Below, in pieces: positions 1 to 8,400 of a stretch of DNA of 64,000 nt. The notes under the pieces are model-generated. The model was given only the letters and a program-made list of their open reading frames with translations. It searched no databases and had not been told where the DNA came from. Each line of letters starts with the position of its first letter. Positions within the stretch are counted from its first letter, which is position 1. A program made the translations under genes and the position numbers. Source of the stretch: Bradyrhizobium tropiciagri (GTDB lineage Bacteria > Pseudomonadota > Alphaproteobacteria > Rhizobiales > Xanthobacteraceae); the NCBI RefSeq assembly GCF_001189845.1, contig NZ_LFLZ01000044.1:1-64000 (forward strand). The letters run 5' to 3'.

Positions 1-125
1 GGCTCTCTCCCACACAATGACTCATCCGGATTCCGTGGCCAAAACCCCCACCCCGGCCTCCCCCGCAAGCGGGAGAGGGAGCGCAGTCCCGCGGTGGACG
101 TAGGTCGGCTCTTCGTCATTACACG

Positions 126-929
126 TTGCTCACGCTCGGCATGCTGGGCGTGGTGCTGCTGAGCGCGCTCGCGATCTGGCAGGTCGAACGCAGGGCCTGG
201 AAGCTGGCGCTGATCGAACGGGTCGAGCAGCGCATGCATGCGGCACCGGTCGCACCGCCGCCGCCCTCGTCATGGCCTGAAGTTACCGCCGCGAGCGACG
301 AATACCGCCGCGTCACCGTCGACGGCACCTTCCTGAACACCGACGAGACGCTGGTACAGGCGGTGACGAACGAAGGCCCCGGCTTCTGGGTGCTGACGCC
401 GCTGCGGATGGCCGACGGAACCACTGTGCTGGTCAATCGCGGCTTTGTTCCGCCTGACCGGCGCGATCCCGCGACGCGGCGCGACGGCAACCCGCAAGGC
501 CCGGTCAGCGTCACTGGACTGTTGCGGATGTCTGAACCGAAGGGTGGCTTCCTGCGCAGCAACGACGCTTCGGCCGGCCGCTGGTACTCCCGCGACGTCG
601 CGGCGATCGCCGCCGTGTGCGGATTGTCGCAGGTGGCTCCGTTCTTCATCGATGCCGACGCGACGCCGAATCCGGGTGGCATCCCGGTCGGCGGGCTCAC
701 GATCGTACGGTTTCCAAACAACCATTTGATTTACGCGCTGACATGGTTCGCGCTGGCCCTTATGCTGGCGGGCGCGCTCCTGCGCATCGTCAGCGCCAGG
801 AGCCGCGCCGGCGCCTCCGATCCAAGGTGGAGTTCAAGGCGCGCCGCCGTGCGCCGCCTGATCGGCGCAGCCCGCAATCTGTCTCGCGACACAGGCCCAG
901 ATGCTCGAGCGCACATCGGATCTGCATGA
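126..929 (+). CDS. SURF1 family cytochrome oxidase assembly protein (5' end frame-disrupted)
   Basis: SURF1 proteins are inner-membrane factors for assembly of haem-copper cytochrome c oxidase. The clean frame opens at a TTG and gives 267 aa. It shows the end of a first membrane helix running into AIWQVERRAWK, a soluble middle domain, and a second helix introduced by NNHLIYALTWFALAL, the C-terminal SURF1 hallmark. The TTG cuts helix 1 short. Upstream, ATG 17 opens MTHPDSVAKTPTPASP in another frame, and positions 106-123 read RLFVIT in the third. One missing base near 101-105 and one near 124-125 would join these into a 304-aa protein with an intact helix 1. The true start is therefore probably 17. 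The 3' end overlaps the kinase gene start. Confidence 0.85.
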   Translation: MLTLGMLGVVLLSALAIWQVERRAWKLALIERVEQRMHAAPVAPPPPSSWPEVTAASDEYRRVTVDGTFLNTDETLVQAVTNEGPGFWVLTPLRMADGTTVLVNRGFVPPDRRDPATRRDGNPQGPVSVTGLLRMSEPKGGFLRSNDASAGRWYSRDVAAIAAVCGLSQVAPFFIDADATPNPGGIPVGGLTIVRFPNNHLIYALTWFALALMLAGALLRIVSARSRAGASDPRWSSRRAAVRRLIGAARNLSRDTGPDARAHIGSA

Positions 930-2286
930 GGAGAACGCCGCAACCGGCACGGCCGTGATGCCGTCCGCCGTGAGCGCGGCCGCCCGCATGCCGTACGATC
1001 TCGCAGCCCCCGCCGACATCGCGACCAATCGCAAGAACATGGCCCTGCTGGTCCAGCTGCGCTGGATCGCCGTGATCGGCCAGATTGTCACCATCGGCTT
1101 CGTGCAGTTCTGGATGGGCGTCGCCTTGCCGCTGCTGCCTTTGGCGGCCGTGATCTCGGGGCTGGGGGCACTCAATGTCGTCAGCCTCTTGTGGCTTCGC
1201 TACCGCGCCGACATCAACAACCGCGAGCTCCTGGTCGCGCTGGCGCTCGACGTCGCGGCACTGACCGCCCTGCTCTATCTCAGCGGCGGCGCCACCAATC
1301 CCTTCACCTCGCTCTATCTGCTGCAGGTGACGCTTGGCGCGGTGCTGCTCGATGCGCCATCGACCTGGTCGCTGGTGGCGCTGGTCTGCATGAACTTCGC
1401 CTGGCTGACCAGCTACTACCGCCCGCTGGAGCTGCCGCAGCAGGGCTTTGCCGACGCCTTCAATCTCTACATCGCCGGCACCTTCATCGGCCTCGTGCTC
1501 GACGCCGTGCTGCTCGTGGTGTTCATGACCCGGATCAACCGCAATCTGCGCGACCGCGACCTGCGCCTCGCGGCGCTGCGCCAGCACGCCGCCGAGCAGG
1601 ACCACATCGTCCGGATCGGACTGTTGGCCTCCGGCGCCGCGCACGAGCTCGGCACCCCGCTCGCCTCGCTCTCGGTCATCCTGGGCGACTGGCGCCGGAT
1701 GCCCGCCCTCGCCTCCGACCCCGAATTGTCGCAGGACCTCGGCGAGATGGAAATCTCGGTGCAGCGCTGCAAGTCGATCGTCACGGGCATTCTGCTGTCT
1801 GCCGGCGAGGCCCGCGGCGAAGGCTCCTCGCCGACCACGGTGGCGGCGTTCCTGACCGCGCTCGTCGAGGAATGGCGGACCACGCGGCCGTCGGCCACGC
1901 TGTATTTCCGCAACGCCTTCGGCACCGACCTTGCGATCGTCTCCGACATCGCGCTCAAGCAGGCGATCTTCAACGTGCTCGACAATGCCGCCGAGGTCTC
2001 GCGCGACTGGATCGAGCTGATGGCCGAGCGCAATGCCGATACGCTGCTGCTGTCGGTGACCGATCGCGGCCCCGGCTTCTCGCGCGAGATGCTGGCGCAT
2101 ATCGGCAAGCCGTATCAGTCCACCAAGGGCAGCCCCGGCAGCGGCCTCGGCCTGTTCCTGGTCGTCAACGTCGTGCGCAAGCTCGGCGGCGTGGTGACGG
2201 CGCGCAACCGGCCGGACATCGGCGCCGCGGTCAGGCTCGAGCTGCCGCTCTCGACGCTCGCGATCGGAGACCATCTTGACGGATGA
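901..2286 (+). CDS. regS: RegB/PrrB/RegS-type redox-sensing sensor histidine kinase
   Basis: Membrane histidine kinase of 461 aa that should phosphorylate the adjacent regulator in response to respiratory redox state. About six membrane helices lie in residues 47-210. GGATNPF at 129-135 is the conserved quinone-associated motif of RegB. The H-box HELGTPL places the phospho-acceptor at His249. Cys290 in QRCKSIV corresponds to the redox-active cysteine of RegB. N-box (LDNAAEV) and G-boxes (DRGPGFS, GSGLGLF) follow. The start overlaps SURF1 by 29 nt; in-frame ATGs at 958 and 988 are alternatives, since the first 40 or so residues are not conserved in appearance. The stop overlaps the regulator start by 11 nt, implying translational coupling. 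The assignment to RegS rather than another RegB paralogue is by motif only. Confidence 0.9.
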   Translation: MLERTSDLHEENAATGTAVMPSAVSAAARMPYDLAAPADIATNRKNMALLVQLRWIAVIGQIVTIGFVQFWMGVALPLLPLAAVISGLGALNVVSLLWLRYRADINNRELLVALALDVAALTALLYLSGGATNPFTSLYLLQVTLGAVLLDAPSTWSLVALVCMNFAWLTSYYRPLELPQQGFADAFNLYIAGTFIGLVLDAVLLVVFMTRINRNLRDRDLRLAALRQHAAEQDHIVRIGLLASGAAHELGTPLASLSVILGDWRRMPALASDPELSQDLGEMEISVQRCKSIVTGILLSAGEARGEGSSPTTVAAFLTALVEEWRTTRPSATLYFRNAFGTDLAIVSDIALKQAIFNVLDNAAEVSRDWIELMAERNADTLLLSVTDRGPGFSREMLAHIGKPYQSTKGSPGSGLGLFLVVNVVRKLGGVVTARNRPDIGAAVRLELPLSTLAIGDHLDG

Positions 2287-2812
2287 ACGCCAGCTTCTGA
2301 TCGTCGAGGACGATTCAGGCTTTGCCCGCACCTTGAAGCGCTCGTTCGAACGCCGCGGTTACTGCGTCGCCGTGTCGGCCTCGCTCGACGAGGTCCGCGC
2401 GCTGCTCGAGCAGCAATCGCCCGGCTATGCCGTCGTCGACCTCAAGCTCGCCGGCGGCGCGTCGGGCCTCGCCTGCGTCGAAGCGCTGCACGCCCATGAC
2501 CCCGAGATGCTGATCGTGGTGCTGACCGGCTTTGCCAGCATCGCGACCGCGGTCGAGGCCATCAAGCTCGGCGCCTGCCATTATCTGGCCAAGCCGTCGA
2601 ACACCGACGACATCGAGGCCGCGTTCCTTAAAGCGCAAGGCAACGCCGCCATCGAGGTCGGCGCACGGCCGACCTCGATCAAGACGCTGGAATGGGAGCG
2701 CATCCACCAGACGCTGATGGAGACCGACTTCAACATCTCCGAAGCCGCCCGCCGCCTCGGCATGCACCGCCGGACATTGGCGCGGAAGCTCGAGAAGCAG
2801 CGGGTGAAGTAG
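2276..2812 (+). CDS. regR: RegA/PrrA/RegR-type response regulator
   Basis: Cytoplasmic response regulator of 178 aa. The receiver domain holds acidic residues EDD (11-13) and the phospho-acceptor Asp55 in VVDLKLAGG. A short linker leads to a Fis-like helix-turn-helix at the C terminus, ISEAARRLGMHRRTLARKL, which matches the RegA/ActR/PrrA class closely. It starts at a TTG preceded by CGGAGA, and it overlaps the kinase gene. In rhizobia this class controls respiratory, nitrogen-fixation and carbon-fixation genes. The targets here are not visible, but the neighbouring SURF1 gene fits a respiratory role. Confidence 0.92.
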   Translation: MTDERQLLIVEDDSGFARTLKRSFERRGYCVAVSASLDEVRALLEQQSPGYAVVDLKLAGGASGLACVEALHAHDPEMLIVVLTGFASIATAVEAIKLGACHYLAKPSNTDDIEAAFLKAQGNAAIEVGARPTSIKTLEWERIHQTLMETDFNISEAARRLGMHRRTLARKLEKQRVK

Positions 2813-2857
2813 CGGCGCGCAGCACGCGTTACGAAGCAGCCCATGAAGCGTGCCGCA

Positions 2858-2988
2858 CCGTCACCCTGAGGAGCGCGCAGCGCGTCTCGAAGGGTCGACG
2901 GCCACCAGCGGGGCCGCGCATCCTTCGAGGCTCGCTCCGCTCGCACCTCTAGCGACAAAGGCGAAGCCTTTGCGCGGGGATGACGGGG
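2858..2988. repeat. Intergenic palindromic repeat, family A (degenerate copy)
   Basis: The 550-nt gap 2813-3361 has no gene and is filled by three repeat types. This one starts with GTCACCCTGAGGAGCGCG and ends in a GATGACGGGG arm. Better copies lie at 9019-9157, 9494-9624, 38612-38718 and 63095-63220. Confidence 0.75.
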
Positions 2989-3006
2989 CTACGTCCTGCA
3001 GTGCGC

Positions 3007-3090
3007 GTAGCCCGGATGAAGCGCAGCGGAATCCGGGATCGGCCTTTCCACGTGTAGCCCCGGATTTCGCTTCGCTGCATCCGGGCTACG
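3007..3090. repeat. Intergenic palindromic repeat, family B
   Basis: Inverted arms GTAGCCCGGATGAAGCGCAG and CTTCGCTGCATCCGGGCTAC enclose a short variable middle. The same structure recurs at 27626-27713 and 61648-61736. Confidence 0.8.
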
Positions 3091-3112
3091 AATGCCGTCC
3101 GCGCACTCGCGC

Positions 3113-3277
3113 TGCCTCTCCCCTTGTGGGAGAGGCCGGACTGCATGAAGCGCAGCGGAATGCGGTCCGGGTGAGGGGTTGCGGTCTATCGAGGGACGCC
3201 AACTCGCGGAGAGGCCGTATCCCTCACCCGGATTGCATCTGACGATGCAATCCGACCTCTCCCACAAGGGGAGAGGT
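3113..3277. repeat. Intergenic palindromic repeat, family G
   Basis: Outer arms CCTCTCCCCTTGTGGGAGAG and CTCTCCCACAAGGGGAGAGG flank nested inverted sequence (GGACTGCATGAAGCGCAGCG against GATTGCATCTGACGATGCAA). A shorter palindrome of this style lies at about 57-80 within the SURF1 5' region. Confidence 0.7.
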
Positions 3278-3307
3278 GAAGCGTGCCTCACGGAGACGCC
3301 TCAACAA

Positions 3308-3344
3308 AACAAAAAGCCCGGTCTTGCGACCGGGCTTTTGTTTT
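3308..3344 (-). terminator. Rho-independent terminator of carD
   Basis: Perfect stem AAAAGCCCGGTC / GACCGGGCTTTT with a 4-nt loop, followed on the minus strand by TTTTTGTTTTG. It lies just past the carD stop and is A/T-flanked on both sides, so it may work in both directions. Confidence 0.9.
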
Positions 3345-3361
3345 CAACCCGTCGAACCCTT

Positions 3362-4144
3362 TCAGGCGGCTTCGTCCTCGACGGCGGTGTCGTCGCCGTC
3401 GTTGTCGAGATCCTCACCGTCGGCATCGCCTTCAGCGGATTCGGCCTTGGCGCCGCGGCGCGGGCTCTTGGCGAGCTGGCCTTCGATCTCCTTGATCGCC
3501 TCGGTCTCGGTCGAGTGCTGCACCACGGCGATCTCGCGCGACAGGCGGTCGAGCGCGGCTTCATAGAGCTGGCGTTCCGAGTAGGACTGCTCGGGCTGCG
3601 ATTCCGAACGATAGAGGTCGCGGACCACCTCGGCGATCGCGACGATGTCGCCCGAATTGATCTTCGCTTCGTATTCCTGGGCGCGGCGCGACCACATGGT
3701 GCGCTTGACGCGGGCGCGGCCCTTCAGCGTCTCCAGCGCCTTCTTGACCAGCGCCGGCTCCGACAGCTTGCGCATGCCGACATTGGCGACCTTTGCCGTC
3801 GGGACGCGCAGCGTCATCTTGTCCTTCATGAAATTGATCACGAACAGCTCGAGCTTGGCGCCCGCGATCTCCTGCTCCTCGATCGCCAGGATCTGGCCGA
3901 CACCGTGAGCGGGATAGACGACGAATTCATTGGCCTTGAAGCCCTGACGCTGGGTCACGACCTTCTTCTCTTCCGGGCGGGCCGGAGCGGCCGGCTTGGC
4001 GGCAACCTTCGGAGCAGCGGCGGGGACGGCAGCCTTCGGGGCGGCCGGCTTCGGCGCGGCAGCAGCAGTCTTGGGAGCGACCTTCGCAACAGCGGGCTTC
4101 GCAGCTGCCGCTTTCGCGGCAGTCTTGGCAGTCTTTTCTGGCAT
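3362..4144 (-). CDS. carD: CarD family transcription regulator
   Basis: CarD proteins bind the RNA polymerase beta subunit and promoter DNA and stabilise open complexes. From ATG 4144 the product has 260 aa: an Ala/Lys/Pro-rich, probably disordered N-terminal stretch of about 65 residues, then the CarD_CdnL domain beginning GFKANEFVVYPAHGVGQI, and an acidic C-terminal tail (GDADGEDLDNDGDD). ATG 4144 is preferred because AAAGAAG precedes it; the frame stays open to a GTG at 4201, which has no ribosome site. The gene follows fdxA in the same direction but has its own promoter-like sequence near 4400. The unusual N-terminal tail resembles histone H1-like tails. Confidence 0.93.
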   Translation of the reverse strand: MPEKTAKTAAKAAAAKPAVAKVAPKTAAAAPKPAAPKAAVPAAAPKVAAKPAAPARPEEKKVVTQRQGFKANEFVVYPAHGVGQILAIEEQEIAGAKLELFVINFMKDKMTLRVPTAKVANVGMRKLSEPALVKKALETLKGRARVKRTMWSRRAQEYEAKINSGDIVAIAEVVRDLYRSESQPEQSYSERQLYEAALDRLSREIAVVQHSTETEAIKEIEGQLAKSPRRGAKAESAEGDADGEDLDNDGDDTAVEDEAA

Positions 4145-4387
4145 CACGCTTCTTTTGTTCTTTGAGGACTTTGCAGCCGCCGCCTTCTTGGCCCCCTTCA
4201 CGGACGCTTGGCACGGCCCTTGGTTGCGCTGCGAGCAACGACAGCGGCTTTTTTCGTCGTCTTTGAAGCACTCTTTTTACGCGTTTTCTGTGACACAGTT
4301 TGCGCGCGGAAACTGCCACGCCCCTGTTCGATGTTTGCGGGAACCTCGAAGCCACAAGGTACGCATGGCAGGGGGTTCTTGGCCTGT

Positions 4388-4424
4388 AATGTGCTCAATA
4401 TAGCACATTTTCCGCAAAAATCAA
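4388..4424 (-). promoter_or_regulatory. Putative carD promoter with 22-bp dyad over the -10
   Basis: On the minus strand TTGATT (4419-4424), a 16-nt spacer and TATATT (4397-4402) form a sigma70-like promoter. A perfect inverted repeat, AATGTGCT-6 nt-AGCACATT (4388-4409), covers the -10 box and is a good operator candidate. Transcripts would start near 4390, giving a leader of about 245 nt before the carD ATG. Confidence 0.6.
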
Positions 4425-4565
4425 TGGTTTACGCCCGATTCCGGGCATAACGGGGGCCGCTCAGGTCATATGTCCGTCATTAGGGTTAAATAGGCGGCCG
4501 AACGGAGGGCCGCGACGGGCCGGAGCCCGCCCTTATCGGGGTAGTCCCCGGTAACTGCTGACGAA

Positions 4566-4904
4566 TCAGTCGCCGCTGCCCGGATTCGCAGAAAAATATT
4601 TCTCGAACTTGCCTTCCTTGCCTTCCCACTCCTTAGCGTCTTCGGGCGAGTCCTTCTTCTGGGTGATGTTCGGCCAGGTCTTGGCGTAGTCCCGGTTGAC
4701 CTCGAGCCACTTTTCCAGGCCCGGCTCGGTGTCCGGCTTGATGGCGTCCGCCGGGCATTCCGGCTCGCACACGCCGCAATCGATGCATTCGTCCGGATGG
4801 ATGACCAGCATGTTCTCACCCTCGTAGAAGCAATCGACGGGGCAGACCTCGACGCAGTCGGTATATTTGCACTTGATGCAGGCTTCAGTGACGACGTAGG
4901 TCAT
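4566..4904 (-). CDS. fdxA: 7Fe ferredoxin FdxA (3Fe-4S/4Fe-4S)
   Basis: Small cytoplasmic electron carrier, 112 aa, starting MTYVVTEACIKCKYTDCVEV. The N-terminal cysteine pattern CIKCKYTDCVEVCP plus the second cluster CIDCGVCEPECP is the FdxA signature of one 3Fe-4S and one 4Fe-4S centre. A conserved C-terminal extension (GLEKWLEVNRDYAKTWPNIT) completes the family length. ATG 4904 is preceded by GGAG at good spacing; the frame runs further upstream but without family similarity. The neighbours are an S4-domain gene and a helicase upstream and carD downstream, all co-directional. Confidence 0.95.
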   Translation of the reverse strand: MTYVVTEACIKCKYTDCVEVCPVDCFYEGENMLVIHPDECIDCGVCEPECPADAIKPDTEPGLEKWLEVNRDYAKTWPNITQKKDSPEDAKEWEGKEGKFEKYFSANPGSGD

Positions 4905-5100
4905 CCAAAACTCCGAAACGATCCACTTTTTCTGGCGTTGCGTAGCGCAGGAATACCGGAGCCGCAAGGGAAGCCGGCTCCGAAAAACACCTGCGTTCTG
5001 GCGACCCTGCCAGCCGGTTTTGTTGGGAGCATGATCCTATCGCCAGTCCGGCCCCACACATCCGGATCATGCTCCGGTCGAAATAACAAACGTGAGATAA

Positions 5101-5384
5101 CTACTCCTTACCGGCTTGCAAATCGCCGGCCTGCAAATCCTCGTACAGCTCGCGCGCCGAGCTGGCGTCGCCGCGCCGCTCGGCAAAGCCGATCACCTTG
5201 AGCACCCGGACGCTGTTGTCGAGCGCGACGGTGACCACATCGCCCATCTTCACCGCATGGCCCGGCGATTTCTCGCGCGTGCCGTTGAGGCGGACATGAC
5301 CTGATGCGACGAGTTCAGCCGCGCTGGTGCGAGCCTTCACCACCGCGCGTGCCACAGCCATTTGTCGAGCCGCTGTCGATCCAA
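5101..5384 (-). pseudogene. S4-domain RNA-binding protein (HslR-like), one-base frameshift
   Basis: Small RNA-binding S4 protein related to HslR (Hsp15), which handles stalled 50S-peptidyl-tRNA complexes. From TTG 5384 one frame reads RLDKWLWHAR, the S4 N-terminal signature, then stops. The continuation VVKARTSAAELVASGHVRLN lies in the next frame, open from 5361 to 5101. One missing base in the G run at about 5343-5346 would restore a 94-aa protein. The 86-aa frame starting MAVARAV begins in the wrong frame for the signature. The gene starts 20 nt after the helicase stop, so the two are probably co-transcribed. I consider the frameshift a likely sequence error. Confidence 0.85.
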
Positions 5385-5404
5385 GCTTCAGACCAAGGGT
5401 TGGA

Positions 5405-8400
5405 CTATTCCTTCCGGCCGGCGAGCTGTTCTTTCAGGGCAGCGAGCTTGGCGAATGGCGAATTCGGATCGATCGGACGGTCGCGCTCGCGCGGCGCGCT
5501 CGAGGCATAGGGCCGGTGCGACGGGCCGCTCTCGCGCTTGTCGCGGCCGCCCTTGCCGAAGTCGCGGCCACCGCGGTCACGGTCACCGCGCTCGCCCTTG
5601 CGATCGCCGCCACCGCCAAACTTGTTGTCGCGACGACGCTCGTTGTTGTCGCGATCGCGACCCTTGCCTTCGAAGCGCTCGCGGCGCTGGCCGCGGTCGT
5701 CACGATTATCCTGGCGATTGTCGCGCGCCGGTGCGCCGTCGGCAGGCGCGGCTGCGACTGCCGTCGCATCGGCCGGCGCGCCGGGACGCGGCGTGCGGAA
5801 ATCCTGATGGCGGCGCGGACGGCGATGATGCTCGCGCTTCTCGCCCTCGCCGCCGCCTTCGCTGGCCTGCGCGCCCTCGGCGGGCTTGCCCTGATGTCGG
5901 CCGCGGTTGCGGTCGTGACCGCCGCGATGATGCGGACGGCGCTCGTCGGAGCGGCCGCCGGGCCGCCAGACTTCGACCAGCTGCGGCTCGGCCGGCGTCT
6001 CCGCAGCGGCGGGAGCGGCTTCGGCAGTGGCGGCTTCGGCGGGTGCAGCATCGGCGCTCGCGGTCTCCGCAGGCGCTTCGGCGGTGGCCTCGGACGTCGT
6101 CTCCGCAGCGGCTTCCGCGGCAAGCGCGGGCTCGGCTGCGACGTCGGCAGCGGGCGCCTCTGGGGCGGATTCTGCGGCGGCAGCGGCAGGCTCCGCGGCA
6201 ACCTCGGCCACCGGCTCGGGCCTGGTCTCGACGACCACGGGCGTCGTCTCGATGACCACGGGGGTCGCTTCGCTGGACGCCACCTCGGCAAAGCCGACAT
6301 CGGGCAGCAGCGCGGCGGATGGTGCGGGATCGCCGGACACCAGCTGATCGGTGGCAGCCTCGGGCGCGTCGGCCACGACCTCGGGGGAGGCATCAACCGG
6401 CGGGTCGACGGCGACATCGGACGTCGCCTCGACCGGCGGCGTCTCGGCTGCGACCGTCTCGGTCGTCTCGGCGGGCACGGCCTCGACCGGCGCGGCCTCG
6501 ACAGGCTTCGGCGGCAACGGCGGACGGCGGTCCATGCGGTAGCCGAGCGCGCGCAGGATCGAGGCAAAGTCCTCACCGGCCGAGCCGGTCAGCGACGTCA
6601 TTGCCTGGGTCACGACAAAGCCGCGGCCATCGAACGCGCCGGCCGGCTTCTCGCCCGGCGAGGTCTCGCGCCAGGCCAGCGCCGGGCGGATCAGGTCGGC
6701 AAGCCGCTCCAGGATGTCGACGCGCACCGCGCGCTCGCCGCACTGGCGATAGCCGAGCACGCGATAGCCATCGCGCGGCAACGTCTTGTCGACCGGGAAC
6801 GAGGTGCGGCCGCTACTCGCCAGATGCTGCACGTTCGACAGCGCAGCCATGTCGACATTGCTCTGCTTCTCGGCCCACAGCAGCGAGGCCAGCGAGCGCG
6901 CCGCGGGCTTCAAAAGCTGCGGGAAATAGATGTGGTAGGCGCCGAACCGCACGCCGTATTTGCGCAGCGCCGCGCGCGAGGGCTGGTCGAGATCCTTCAT
7001 CTCGGCCGCGATCTTGGTGCGCTCGAGCACGCCGAGCGCCTCGACGAGCTGGAAGGCGATGCCGCGGGCGATGCCCTGCAGATCCTCAGCCTTGGACAGT
7101 TCGAACAGCGGCCCGAGCAGCTTTTCGATATGCGTCTTGAGCCAGAGATCGAGCCTCGTCTGCACGGCCTCGCGCGAGGCGCCGGTCAGCCGCTCGTCGG
7201 AAATGATGCGCAGCCGCGGATGCAGCGCGTCGTCGGCCGCGACCAGCTTGGCGACCGCATCGCCGGTCCAGCGGATGGTGCCGTCGGAGGTCAGCACGAA
7301 CTGCTCGTCGGGGGCGGCGCCCAGTTTCTCGGCCCGCGCATCGATCTCGCGCGCCAGCACCTGCTGGGCAGCGGCTTGCAGCGCCTTGGCGTCGCTGCCG
7401 GCCTCGGCCGCATCAGGTGCGAAGGTGAAACCATCGAGCCGGCCGATCACATGGCCTTCCACGATCACTTCACCGGTCTTGCCAATTTCCGTATTCAAAA
7501 CTGAGTTCTCCCGCAGGCGGCGCATCAATACACTGGTCCGCCTGTCAACGAAACGCTCCGTGAGCCGTTCATGCAGCGCATCGGATAATTTATTTTCGAG
7601 CTCGCGCGTGATCCCCTGCCAGTGGTCCGGGTCGTAGAGCCAGTCCGGCCGGTTGGCAACGAAGGTCCAGGTCCGGATCTGCGCGATCCGGCCCGATAGC
7701 GTGTCGATATCGCCGTCGGTCCGGTTGGCCTGGTCGACCTGGGCGGCAAACCATGCGTCAGGGATACGCCCCTTTTGCATCAGGAAGCCATACAGCGTGG
7801 TCACGAGTTCGGCATGGGCGGCTGGCGACAGCTTCCGGTAGTCCGGAACCTGGCAGGCCTCCCACAGCCGCTCCACGGCCTTAGGCCCATGCGCCCATTG
7901 GCGCACCTCGGCGTCGCGCGCAACATGCTCGAGCACGCGCATGTCCTCGGCGACCGGCGCCCGCGTCAGTGCCTCATGATTGGGCGACAGCGCCAGCGAC
8001 ACCTGCAACGCGCCGAGCGAGGAGAAATCCAGCTTCGCATTGCGCCATTGCAGCATCTTGACGCTGTCGAAGGTGTGGTTCTGCAGCGCATTGACGAGCT
8101 CCGGCTCGAACGGCGCGCAGCGGCCCGTGGTACCGAATGTGCCGTTGCGCGTCGCGCGGCCGGCGCGGCCCGCGATCTGCGCGAATTCGGCCGGTGTCAG
8201 CCGGCGGAACTGGTAGCCGTCATACTTCCGGTCGGAGGCGAAGGCGACGTGATCGACGTCGAGATTGAGCCCCATGCCGACCGCGTCGGTGGCGACGAGA
8301 TAATCGACGTCGCCGTTCTGGAACATCGCGACCTGCGCATTGCGCGTGCGGGGCGAGAGCGAGCCCAGCACCACGGCCGCGCCACCGTGCTGGCGGCGGA

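Noticed and set aside
4198..4398. 66-codon minus-strand frame upstream of carD as a separate gene
   Set aside because: Its TTG start lies within the predicted -10 box and has no ribosome site. It is kept only as a possible hidden extension of CarD.
5327..7504. Long plus-strand frame opposite the helicase gene
   Set aside because: It mirrors the Ala/Glu/Pro- and Arg/Gly-rich tail of the helicase; the product is low-complexity with no domain or ribosome site.
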